Part shown: piece by piece, positions 38,014 through 48,043 of the stretch
Layout: each line of letters begins with the position of its first letter
Position numbering within the stretch: position 1 is the stretch's first letter
NCBI GenBank assembly: GCA_946800325.1
Contig: OX326958.1
Location: 19,552,414-19,616,413, forward strand
DNA length: 64,000 nucleotides
Direction: 5' to 3'
DNA from: Luzula sylvatica
Taxonomy: Eukaryota; Streptophyta; Magnoliopsida; Poales; Juncaceae
The notes under the pieces: model-generated
The model's input: only the letters and a program-made list of their open reading frames with translations
Database searches by the model: none
What the model was told of the DNA's origin: nothing
Made by a program: the position numbers and the translations under genes

Positions 38014-38327
38014 TTTTCTCACTAACTCACTCTCACTCTCACAGTGAAGGTCGAGGGAACTCTTACAACGCAAAAACAATAAAAAAAAACGAAGAACCAG
38101 AAAAATTTGGATACAAATAGAAGGAGAATTGAATTGTAGTTGATCTCTTGTTAGTGGAGACTAAATATAGTTTGGTAATTATAAATTATAAAATTATAAA
38201 AAAAGACTTAAAAATGAATTTAGAACAAGAAATTGAAAAGACTGAGAAAGAGAAGATACAGAGAAATGGAAGTGGAAGTGGGGTATGCAATTCTCTGTGC
38301 TGTGCGGCCAGGATGGTTTAAGGCTGC

Positions 38328-38335
38328 TTAAATAG
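38328..38335 (-). promoter_or_regulatory. Candidate TATA box of SS3
   Basis: CTATTTAA on the minus strand, about 315 nt upstream of the start codon, followed by a pyrimidine-rich leader rich in CTTCC and TCTCTTTC. Called by position only. Confidence 0.45.
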
Positions 38336-38339
38336 TAAA

Positions 38340-39398
38340 AAAATTCAAGGCTTGGAAGTTTTACACTTGCACCCTTCTAGATTTAGAAATATATTTTACC
38401 ATAATATCTCTTTCTTGTCCCTACAAAATTGTGGGCTTACAAATTTTAGGCCACAATATATGTTTTGGTCCCTACAAAAGTAATGTGCTTGCAAATTTAT
38501 CCCAAAAAGGAAATATTTATGTAGAAATACAATGTCATGGTAGTTTAGAAAAAAAAAATTAGTAATTACATTTTAATATGGTACTAAAATTGATATTTAC
38601 AAAGAATAAATGTCGGGGGTTTATGAAAATAGAGAATTTTACGACGGAATATATGTAAATTTTCATCACCGTCAAAAAAACGGATACTTTTCAACGAATC
38701 AGTAAACTGCCAAAATAAACAGCAAGTCATATCAATAACGCTTAATCTTTACAGACTGTAAATTCAATCTCTTATGTCTCTTCTGGATTTCGTGTCCGGT
38801 AGGTGTCACCTATATTTTTCTTACGTGGCATCGTATTGAGTATATTGAAATTATACTGTCATAGTAAGAACATTATTACAAAAATCTAATATATACATAT
38901 ATATAATAATAATGCTAAAATACTCAAGTGAATATTGAGGATATCATATTCATACTCAAGATTTTTGAATCATTGGATATGAATCAAGATTTATGTTGTG
39001 CAATAAATAATGAATTTTCCTCTCCTCAAAATTTGTATGACTCTAAAATTTATTAACATATCGTTAATCTTGATGCAAATATAATGATTATAATGTCTTA
39101 AGTATAATAAATCAATACTCACTCGAGTATTGTAGCTTCTCTCTCTCTTGAAAATTAGTTTGGCACAAATATTTATAACAGCACACTAATCTTAATGGAA
39201 ATTCAACGATTTAAAAACATAACTAAAATGATGATTTATTTGTACAAGTAACATAGCCTTACTGTGAACATTTTTTCATTAAATTTACATTGAGATGTGT
39301 GCATTTAAACTTGTGGTACTTAATGAAAAAATTTCAAAAATAAATCTAATAATTAAAAAATCATAAGTACTAAATTTGTGGGTACTTAATTAAGTATC

Positions 39399-39404
<6 letters not shown>
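38340..39404. other. Intergenic between SS3 and the repeat-protein gene
   Basis: Non-coding. Contains a short repeated phrase (TTGTCCCTACAAAATTGTGGGCTTACAAATTT and a near copy 60 bp on, near 38410 and 38470). Confidence 0.45.
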
Positions 39405-39454
<50 letters not shown>

Positions 39455-39478
39455 CCTCCCTCCCTCCCTCCCTCTCCC

Positions 39479-39541
<63 letters not shown>
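39405..39541. repeat. (CT)n microsatellite with CCCT interruptions
   Basis: About 137 bp of CT repeats with a central CCCTCCCTCC block; the longest simple repeat in the window. Confidence 0.97.
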
Positions 39542-39542
<1 letters not shown>

Positions 39543-39720
39543 AAAACTCTTACCTTTTTTTTCAATTAAATATGAAACTAAAAAAAAATTAATTTTTTGG
39601 ATATTGTAAAAAAAACCTTAAATTTAGATATGTGGTAATTAAAACAAATTGTTATCTTTTTAAAATTTTAAAAAAATCCTAAATTTTTTGAAACATGTAA
39701 TAATTTTAAAAAATTATTAT

Positions 39721-40258
39721 TATATGTTATATTTATATAATTTTAATGTTTCATATATTACATTTTGACTTTTATAATATTTCCTGAAAAACAAGCATAA
39801 AATAATAATAAAATGAACAACAATATTAAAATAACATTTTGCAAATATTTATAAAATAAAATATCATGATACTATTAAAAAAATACACGAAAGGAGAATG
39901 AAAAAAAAAACTAGATGTTTGCACAAATATTTTTCAAGGTGTTTATTTTATTATGAAGTGATGTTCGTTTTTCATGAATAATAAATGAAATATTAAAATT
40001 ATATAAACACGTAATTTGTCAAGGTTTTTGTAAATCACATTTTAAGAAATATTTACAATTTTTCTTAAAATTATTGAAATTAATAAAAATAACAAAAAGA
40101 ATAATTATTACATATGAAAAATAGAAGAGTATTTTGGTAAAAAAAAAAAATCATCCAGGGGTTATTTGGAAATAAAAGTTTGGTAGAGGGGGATTTTGGA
40201 GTTTACAAAAAGATAGGAGATTTTTTACAATATTCAAAAAAAATAGGGGGTTAAAAAT
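39721..40258 (+). repeat. Diverged direct repeat, left copy
   Basis: Shares a series of anchors in the same order with 45241-45760: TTTCCTGAAAAACAA, GAACAACAATATTAAAATAA, CATGAATAATAAAT, TATTTTGGTAAAAAAAAA, TTTGGTAGA...GGATTTTTGGAGTTT and AAAAAATAGGG. The two copies bracket the 941-residue repeat-protein gene. There are no LTR-type ends or protein domains between them. Confidence 0.75.
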
Positions 40259-40679
40259 ATATCAAAAACTTATGTACGAACAATCAGATAAAAACAAAAG
40301 TTCTTCTTCTCCTTGTCATCCGAATAATATTGGTTTTAAGTTTTTAGGCATTCGCTTAACTTATTATATCCGAATAATTCTTTTTTTTAACGGAACAGTA
40401 CATTAATAGGTGGGATGGAATTTTGAGAGAGTAAGTATATATTTTTAAAAAAAATTATATACAATATTCTTTTTGATTTTACAAATACATTGCATTTAGC
40501 TCAACTAAACCTACCGGTCATTTCAAAAAATAATAACAATCACAAACTATAAAAAGTAAATTATATTAATAGAAAAACAAGATAATAGACAGCATTTCAG
40601 TTTTATATCGAAAGTAATTATCTGTCAATCAAAAACAGAAAACGATTAATTATATCATCTAACTGAGATATTAACCCAA

Positions 40680-40687
40680 TATAAAAT
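40680..40687 (+). promoter_or_regulatory. Candidate TATA box of the repeat-protein gene
   Basis: TATAAAAT about 95 nt upstream of the ATG at 40783; the predicted leader is short and rich in CTTCTTCT-type pyrimidine stretches. Confidence 0.5.
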
Positions 40688-40782
40688 TTTGAGATTTCTT
40701 TCCTAAAATTGCAACGAGCATATATTGTTATTGTTCTGCAAATTCTCCTTTTTCACAACACCCTTCTTCTGTAATTTTAATC

Positions 40783-43608
40783 ATGGAATTTCATTTTCAA
40801 CTCATCTACCTTCTTCTCCTCCTTGTCATCTTTTTCGGACTTAGCCTTTACAGGGTTGCCTTCATTTCCCCTGAACGTAAACGCAAGGCCCCGATCCCGT
40901 CCATTGAGTCTCGAGACAAGACCCCCGAGATTAAGTCCCAAGATGGACCGAAAGATATCCAAAATGGGACAGGCGTTAACAATGCCAAGCTAGCGAATGA
41001 CCTCGACGTGGCATCCGTAAACAACAATGAGCGAACAAATGAGCTCGACGTGACATATGTTAACAATAACGAGCGAGTGAATAAACTCCACGTGGCTGTC
41101 GTTGACAATATCGAGCGAGTGAATGATCCCCGCGGGGCAGCCGTTCACAATACCGAACTAGTGAATGAACTTGACGTGAGGACCGTAAACAATAATGAGC
41201 GAGCGAATGAGCTCGACGTGACAGTTGTTAACAATAACGAGCGAGTGATTGAACTCCACGTGACTGCCATTGACAATATCGAGCAAGTGAATGATCACCG
41301 CGTGACAGACGTTCATAATACCGAACTAGTCAATGAATTCGCCGTGAGGGCCGTAAATAATAACAAGCTCGACGTGACGGTCGTTAGCAATAACGAGCGA
41401 GAGAATGTGCTCGACGTGACAAATGTAAACAATAACGAGCCATCAAATGAAGTCCACGTGGCGGTCGTTAACAATAACGAGCGAGTAAATGATCTCCGTA
41501 TGGCAGTTGTTCACAATACTCAACTAGTGAATGCACTTGCCGTGAGGACCATAAACAACAACGAGCGAGCGAATGAGCTCGATGTGACAGCCGTTAACAA
41601 TAACGAGCGAGTGAATGAACTCCACGTGGATGTCGTTGACAATATCGAGCGAGTAAATGATCCCCATGCGGTAGCCGTTCACAATACCGAGCTATTGAAT
41701 AAACTTGTCGTGAGGGCCGTTCACAATACCGAACTAGTGAATGAACTTGCCATGAGGACCGTAAACAATAACGAGGCAGCGAATGAGCTAGACGTGACAG
41801 ACGTAAACAATAACGAGCTAGTGAATGAGCTCGACGTGACACACATAAACAATAACGAGCCAACGAATGAGCTCGACGTGACAGACGTAAACAATAACGA
41901 GCGACTGAATGAGCTCGACGTGACAATTGTTAACAATGGCGAGGAAGTGAATGAACTCCACGTGACTGTCGTTGACAATATCGAGCAAGTGAATGATCAC
42001 CGCGTGCCAGCCATTCACAATACCGAACTAGTGAACGAATTCGTCGTGAGGGCCGCAAACAATAACGAGCCTGACGTGACAATTGTTAACAATAACAAGC
42101 GAGTAAATGAACTCGACGTGGCGGCCCTTAGCAATAATGAGCGAGAGAATGTGCTCGACGTGACAAATGTAAACAATAACGAGCCAACAAATGAAGTCCA
42201 CGTGACAGTCGTTAACAATAACGAGCGGGTGAATGATCTCCGTATGACAGATGTTCACAATACTCAACTAGTGAATGAACTTGCCGTGAGGGTCGTAAAC
42301 AACAACGAGCGAGCGAATGAGCTCGATGTGACAGCCGTTAACAATAACGAGCGAGTGAATGAACTCCACGTGACTGTCGTTGACAATATCGAGCGAGTGA
42401 ATGATCCCCGCATGGTAGCCGTTCACAATACCGAACTATTGAATACACCTTTCGTGACGGTCTTTCACAATACCGAGCCAGCGAATGAGCTCGACGTGAC
42501 AGACGTAAACAATAACGAGCCAGCGAATGAGCTCGACGTGACAGACGTAAACAACAACGAGCCAGCGAATGAGCTCGACGTGATAGACGTAAACAATAAC
42601 GAGCCAGCGAATGAGCTCGACGTGACAGATGTAAACAATAACGAGCCAGCGAATGAGCTCGAAGTGACAGACGTAAACAATAACGAGCCAGCGAATGAGC
42701 TCGACGTGACAGACGTAAACAATAACGAGCCAGCGAATGAGTTCGACGTGACAGACATAAACAATAACGAGCCAGCGAATGAGCTCGACGTGACAGACGT
42801 AACCAATAACGAGCGAGTGAATGATCCCCGCGTGACAGCTGTTCATAATACCGAACTAGTGAATGAACTTGTCGTGAGGGCTGTAAACAACAATGAGAGA
42901 GCAAATGGGCTCGACGTGATAGTTAATAGTAACGAGCAAGTGAATGAATCCCGTGTGGTAGCCGTTCACAATATTGAAGTAATGAATGAACTTTCCCTGA
43001 GGGCCGTTCACAATACCGAGCGAGCCAATGAGCTCGACGCGACAGATGTAATCAATACCGAGCGAGCGAATGAGCTCGACGCGACATATGTAAACTATAA
43101 CGAGCCAGTTAATGAACTCCACGTGGCCGCCGATAACAATAACGAGGAAGAGAATGAACTCCACATGGCCGCCGATAACAATAACGAGCAAGCGAATGAA
43201 CTCCACGTAGCTGGCGTGGACAATATCGAGTTGATCCTTGTCGAGGAGGAACAAGCCATCGGCCAGCTTGCCGACGAGCTTCTCTTTGTTCATGGCCGGG
43301 CAGCCTCGGGGACATACAACGAGCTTGATAGCCCAGAAGATTCGCCGAACCGTCGACTATTCCTTGTGCCACCTCCACCGCCGCCAGTCCAATTCCTCCC
43401 ACCTCCACCTCCGCCAACATCACCACCACGAGAGAGGCGCAGCATGGTGGCGAGATCGGTATTGGAAACCATTCCAGAAGAAAATGAGGAAGAAAGAGAC
43501 GATCTCGATAGGAGGCCGGGAAAATTAGGTTTCAAAAAACGATGCGGCAAGTTTTTCAAGAAATTACTGCGATGTAACTGTGTCGGAGGCATGAGTGTGG
43601 CAAATTAG
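40783..43608 (+). CDS. Unrecognised 941-residue protein: membrane anchor, about 54 Asn/Glu-rich 14-residue repeats, polyproline, basic tail
   Basis: I do not recognise this family. Residues 7-28 (LIYLLLLLVIFFGLSLYRVA) form one membrane segment or signal anchor, followed by basic PERKRK. Residues 65 to about 820 are about 54 tandem copies of a 14-residue unit, consensus V-N-N-N-E-(R/P)-(A/V)-N-E-L-(D/H)-V-T-x. Two units are shortened to 10 residues and one to 13. Variants DNIE(R/Q)VND and HNTELVNEL alternate in a fixed order. The tail has two polyproline runs (about 864-880), an acidic stretch ending NEEERDDLDRR and a basic Cys-containing end (GFKKRCGKFFKKLLRCNC). It is one uninterrupted exon, GC-richer than its surroundings, with all unit lengths multiples of three. 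This argues for selection on the reading frame. A coding function is likely but unproven; localisation is inferred. Confidence 0.75.
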   Translation: MEFHFQLIYLLLLLVIFFGLSLYRVAFISPERKRKAPIPSIESRDKTPEIKSQDGPKDIQNGTGVNNAKLANDLDVASVNNNERTNELDVTYVNNNERVNKLHVAVVDNIERVNDPRGAAVHNTELVNELDVRTVNNNERANELDVTVVNNNERVIELHVTAIDNIEQVNDHRVTDVHNTELVNEFAVRAVNNNKLDVTVVSNNERENVLDVTNVNNNEPSNEVHVAVVNNNERVNDLRMAVVHNTQLVNALAVRTINNNERANELDVTAVNNNERVNELHVDVVDNIERVNDPHAVAVHNTELLNKLVVRAVHNTELVNELAMRTVNNNEAANELDVTDVNNNELVNELDVTHINNNEPTNELDVTDVNNNERLNELDVTIVNNGEEVNELHVTVVDNIEQVNDHRVPAIHNTELVNEFVVRAANNNEPDVTIVNNNKRVNELDVAALSNNERENVLDVTNVNNNEPTNEVHVTVVNNNERVNDLRMTDVHNTQLVNELAVRVVNNNERANELDVTAVNNNERVNELHVTVVDNIERVNDPRMVAVHNTELLNTPFVTVFHNTEPANELDVTDVNNNEPANELDVTDVNNNEPANELDVIDVNNNEPANELDVTDVNNNEPANELEVTDVNNNEPANELDVTDVNNNEPANEFDVTDINNNEPANELDVTDVTNNERVNDPRVTAVHNTELVNELVVRAVNNNERANGLDVIVNSNEQVNESRVVAVHNIEVMNELSLRAVHNTERANELDATDVINTERANELDATYVNYNEPVNELHVAADNNNEEENELHMAADNNNEQANELHVAGVDNIELILVEEEQAIGQLADELLFVHGRAASGTYNELDSPEDSPNRRLFLVPPPPPPVQFLPPPPPPTSPPRERRSMVARSVLETIPEENEEERDDLDRRPGKLGFKKRCGKFFKKLLRCNCVGGMSVAN
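40975..43220 (+). repeat. 42-bp coding minisatellite with higher-order units
   Basis: The DNA unit is about GTAAACAATAACGAG..GCGAATGAGCTCGACGTGACAGAC (42 bp). Units at 42471-42800 are nearly identical (recent expansion); the rest are more diverged and show a higher-order period of 702 bp. For example, GTGAATGATCACCGCGTG recurs at 41287 and 41989. The antisense frames are also open across the array because 42 is divisible by three. Confidence 0.95.
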
Positions 43609-44539
43609 TGATCAAATTTAGTTATTTCATATATTGAATTTAATTTAGTTTTTGTACAAAGAAACTTTTCTGGTGATTAACATTGTCTAATGATTTTGAG
43701 TACGGAGTGTTTTATTAGTTTTAACAATGTCAAAACTCAAATTAATCTCTCTGCGTATTTTTATTTGTTTTCTTTTTGTTTAACTTCCTTTTCTTTGATC
43801 TAAATCTGGGTATTTGTAAACCTCAAATTCATCTCATACCAAATCAAGCGTACCAAACAATAAACAAATAACCAAATTAAAATCCTAACCAGAATATCAA
43901 ATACGATTCGCTGAATCTGAAGATGAGGATTCTAAAATTAAATCCAACAAATTTCAACGACTAATCAAATATTAACATTATGTCCCCTTACTAATTATAA
44001 AAATAGCGATTTTAATAATATTTTCGTGGATAAAATGCAGTTCGAAGTTCTTTAGAGGCGAATTACAAATGTAATAATTCTTGTTATTCGTTATTTTCAT
44101 GGACAAATATTTATTTTTTATAGTATTAATTTATGTGTATGAAACAGGATTGTCAATTTAGGATACAGTATAACATAGAAATAGAATATAATTGAGATGT
44201 CATAAATATAATGACATGGCATATATGATATAGCATTCTTTTAATGCAAGATTCATGTGGTTACATATTTGTGTATTCTAATGACACTATTAAAGCCTAA
44301 TTGGTATGAAGCTCATAATTGAAATAATAATTCTAATTCTAATAATAAAGCCCGTCAACCTAACTCCTGATTAACTGAAAACCGTCTGAATATCATGATC
44401 TCCAGTTCTTTGTACCGGTGGTGGCGGCTACGATGTGCACGCACTTTAACAACAAAATAAATATTTGCTTATGAGATTCACAAAACTCTTGGTTAGATTG
44501 CATTAGATCCTTCAAACTCCGTGCAACCATAACCAAATG
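43609..44539. other. 3' region of the repeat-protein gene and AT-rich intergenic
   Basis: No gene seen. The first 100 bp past the stop are T-rich and probably the 3'UTR; no clear AATAAA close to the stop. Confidence 0.4.
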
Positions 44540-45080
44540 AGCGGAAAAAATGACCTCGAATTGAAAGTGAAATCTAAAACTCCAAGACATGAAATAAAAT
44601 GGCGATACCAAGACCAAACAAGCAGAGTTAATAGCCCGTTACGAAGAGATCATGACCATGCTGGAGACATATTGGTACTAACGATCGCATATCAAGTTGT
44701 CTCTCTTAGGCGACAAAAATACACATTTCTTTCACTCGCACGGTGAGGAAAAAGAAGGAATGCAACCGTCGCTATTCAACAAGAATACTGACGGGGCATA
44801 GGTAGATATTCTACGGGACACGGGACACAACGGAGATTTACAAATCGAGGCCCACTACCCCGTAATTTCGGCTGTACCCAATTTTGTGCGGACCTTGAAA
44901 AAATAACTCACATCCTACGGCAAACGAGATTACCAACGATGCCTACAACTTAGGCCCAGATAAATCGCTTGTTCCAGGCGGAATATTCGAATTGCTAATT
45001 TCAGAAATATTGGGCAAATATTTCAGGCAATATTGAAGGCGGTCCAGAAATTTTTCAGGATGGCATTTCTCCTAACATAA
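44540..45080 (+). pseudogene. LINE (L1-type) ORF2 remnant
   Basis: In one plus-strand frame, with stops, the sequence reads ARYEEIMTMLETYWY, then LGDKNTHFFHSH. This corresponds to the conserved W-L-K-x-G-D-x-N-T-x-F-F-H region between the endonuclease and reverse transcriptase of plant L1 elements. In a shifted frame further on, NLGPDKSLVPGGIFELL resembles the P-D-G reverse transcriptase start. Several stops and at least one frameshift; it is dead. Confidence 0.75.
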
Positions 45081-45240
45081 AATATTGTGACATTTCCTCA
45101 CGTCCAGAAATTTTGTTTGGTTACAACGAAGTGACAGTACAAGTTAAATATTGAGAGTATATCTAAGGAAGTATACAGTATTACATGAGCAATTACTACA
45201 TAAATATACAATTTAGACAACTCATGATGCACCGCAAATA

Positions 45241-45760
45241 GTTTATACAATTTTAATATTACATACATTTTATACATTCGACTTTTATATTTTTTTTTCC
45301 TGAAAAACTAACATAAAATAATAATGACATGAACAACAATATTAAAATAACATCTTGCAAATATTTAAAATAACATGAAATTATTAACAAAATACATAAA
45401 AGAAGAATAAAAATAAAGAAATGTTAGTTTTCCATGAATAATAAATAAAATATTAAAATTATACAAACACGACATTTAATAAATTTATTTTTGTGAAATC
45501 ACTACGTGTTAAAAATTATTTATGAATTTTCTTAAAACTAATAAAATTAGTGACACATACCAAAAAAATATATATGAAAATAGAAAGATATTTTGGTAAA
45601 AAAAAAATTATAACACCATCCATTGTTAGTTTTAACTCCTATAAGGGTAGTTGAAAATAAAAATTTGGTAGAAAGGATTTTTGGAGTTTCCAAAAAAATA
45701 GAGAGTTTTTTAGAATATCCAAAAAATAGGGTTTTTTTTTGAAAGTTTCCCAATATTAAA
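45241..45760 (+). repeat. Diverged direct repeat, right copy
   Basis: Right partner of 39721-40258 in the same orientation, with the same order of shared anchors and many indels. It lies about 1.6 kb past the end of the repeat-protein gene. Confidence 0.75.
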
Positions 45761-46009
45761 TAATATCATTCCTTATATTATCTGCACTGTCCTCTATGTT
45801 ATATATACTTATATAGTAGGACTCCTTGTTAATTTTGGAGAAATAACAATGATTGACCAATTATTAATGATATATATCTAATCATGAATTATATAGCATT
45901 ACTATACAAATCATACAAGTTAGATATTATTGATTGTGGAGGTTAAATCTAAGAATAGAGGGTGTTATGAGTTTCTCGAACCAAAATACCTTTTTATGTT
46001 TATATTTGA

Positions 46010-46620
46010 CTTTAGTAAATCCTTTTTACTATTTAAAGATATTTTTGTAGGAGTATAAATATAGGGGAGTGTTATGATATACCCATTTTTTTTTATGATA
46101 GACCATTTTTCAAAAAAGTATTTTGAATATTTATCAACTAATAATTTTTTTTTTGTTAGATTCAAGTGTATATTTATTATTTAATACTATGCAAAATAAA
46201 AATTATGCATAATTAATTGATAAATATCTAAAATATCTTTAAATACTTTTCGAAAATGGGTCTATCATAAGAAAATGGGTCTATCATATAACTCCCCATA
46301 AATATATCATTTTAGGAGTATAAATATCGATATTACTCTATGAATATAAAAAATATTTTAGAAGTATAAATATATTATTTTAGAAAAATAAACATATATA
46401 TTACTCTAGTAATATAAATATACTATTCTAGAAGTATAAATATATTATTCTATCAACTAATATAAAAAAAAAATTCTAGGAGTATAAAGATATCGTTTTA
46501 GAAATATAAACATAGATATTAGTCTAGGAGTATAAAAATATTATTTTGTGGGTATACAATATTATTAAATCAACTACTATAAAGATATTATTATAGAAGT
46601 ATATGAATAAAGTTAAGAAA
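46010..46620. repeat. Degenerate tandem repeat TTTTAGAAGTATAAATAT
   Basis: Units close to TTTTAGGAGTATAAATATATTA recur about every 30-45 bp. The array is interrupted by the MITE at 46064-46297 and again by the Helitron-like block after about 46600; it resumes at 47137-47175 (TTATTATAGAAGTATAAACAT). Confidence 0.75.
46064..46297. mobile_element. MITE, family B copy 2, Mutator-type
   Basis: A 234-bp element with ends GGGGAGTGTTATGATATACCC and GGGTCTATCATATAACTCCCC. The 9-bp duplication ATAAATATA flanks it at 46055-46063 and 46298-46306. Inner arms repeat ATGATAGACCATTTTTC/GAAAATGGGTCTATCAT. Same family as 16937-17178. Confidence 0.92.
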
Positions 46621-47136
46621 ATTGGACTCTCCGCAATGCTCCACGTCACCCTCTTAATCTTGGTTTTCGATCAAGATCGGACGGCCGTAATTTGAATGGA
46701 CCCGGTTTATGTAGACCATTATATAAATTAATCACATGAACCATATGAACCATGTCTTGCCATTTTTCCTCAATATCTCATTGAGTTATCCCTACATCTC
46801 TCTCCTCTCATTTCATTTCCACGACACAGGAGAAAAAAAAGAGAAAAAAGGACGAATGGCCGCGAAAAATTATGTTATTGTATGTGTTGTTTCATTGTGA
46901 AAATTTTGTAATTTGTATATTACGTTTGTACAGTTTATGTTGTATTCTAAAAACTATGTAATATTATATGTTGTTTTAATGTACTATTTTCATATGTATT
47001 GTATTATGTCATCGCACAGCTAAAATATTTAGATTTCGACTGAATCATGTTAAGATCAAGGAAAATATACATATTACAAAAAAATACATGATGTAAACTC
47101 GAAAATTCTCGCGCAATTGCTTGGGGAAAAAGCTAG
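46605..47136 (+). mobile_element. Possible Helitron-like insertion
   Basis: A block of distinct composition that interrupts the AGAAGTATAAA array on both sides. Its right end reads TCGCGCAATTGCTTGGGG, then AAAAAGCTAG followed by T, which resembles a Helitron 3' end (short GC-rich hairpin, then CTAG, inserted before T). The left end is uncertain (near 46605) and the hairpin is weak. Confidence 0.4.
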
Positions 47137-47179
47137 TTATTATAGAAGTATAAACATAAATAATATTTTAAATGAATAA

Positions 47180-48009
47180 ATATATCTTCTTTCTTACCAC
47201 TCACACGCAAATAATATATATTTCTTGTAGTTATATTCCAAATAATATCATGATTCATAAAATAGTATATTCAGCCATAAAACGAAATATAAGAAATTAA
47301 GGTTGAAAGCGTGTAATGTTATATTATAAGCGGACTGATCTTGTCATTGGATCTATCTTTTTTTCCATCTTTTTATATTTGGATCTATCTTCTTTCCTCG
47401 AGACAATGGTCTTGCTTGCTCTAGATTCTTGGGATATGATTCATACGGTCTCCAATTGAATTTTGAAAATGGAATTTCGTAATGATGTGATGGATAATGA
47501 CGAGGAAATACCAAACTCAGACTCAATTTAAGCTTTAAGCTTTTCCCAGTAATTTAAGAAGATTGTCTAGCCGGGTATCTTCGACACTTTAAATCTCAGG
47601 CTCAATTTTGCAATTTGGTTCCTCCTTTTTGTTCGTAATTATCATTGTTCAAATTCATTTCGTTACTATCTTTTCCTTTTTGGCAAAGGCTTTTGTGCAA
47701 ATTTCCTATAAAAAATTTATAAAATAAAACTAAAAAAAAAATTAAAAACAAAACCTCAGTTAGGTTTTTGGGAAATTCAAGTTTAAGTTGACCCTAATTT
47801 CAACAAAAAAAGAGAAAAAATTCAATGAAGATAGTAAAAAACTAAAAAAATTATACTGATAATTCAAATTGATAAAAAAAATAAATAAATAAAAAAAAAA
47901 AATCTTGCAGTATATTTTTTTTGCTTTTGAAAAGTCTCAAATCCTACCTGAGGGAATTCAAGGTACATAATTGATTTCTTGGATGCAACTATGCAAAGCA
48001 AGAGAGCTC
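47180..48009. other. Intergenic
   Basis: No gene seen. Mixed AT-rich sequence with A-runs. Confidence 0.4.
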
Positions 48010-48010
48010 T

Positions 48011-48043
48011 TTTAGGGTTTAGGATTTAGGGTTTAGGGTTTAG
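48011..48043 (+). repeat. Interstitial telomeric repeat (TTTAGGG)n
   Basis: TTTAGGG, TTTAGGA, TTTAGGG, TTTAGGG, TTTAG in direct tandem: four full units plus a partial, one with a single change. This is the plant telomere unit at an internal site. Confidence 0.9.

Noticed and set aside
41594..43429. Long antisense frames with periodic peptides (SRRAHSLARYC, SSSFAGSLLFT, CHVELIRWLVIVYV) opposite the repeat protein
   Set aside because: The 42-bp unit is divisible by three and lacks antisense stops, so these frames stay open automatically. They have no N- or C-terminal domains and the sense frame explains the region.
40783..43608. CRISPR array (regular repeats)
   Set aside because: Repeats are contiguous and coding with no unique spacers, in a plant genome. 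The same applies to the 88-bp and 175-bp arrays.
39721..45760. LTR retrotransposon formed by the two direct repeats
   Set aside because: No TG...CA ends, no primer-binding site, no gag-pol domains and strong divergence between the copies.
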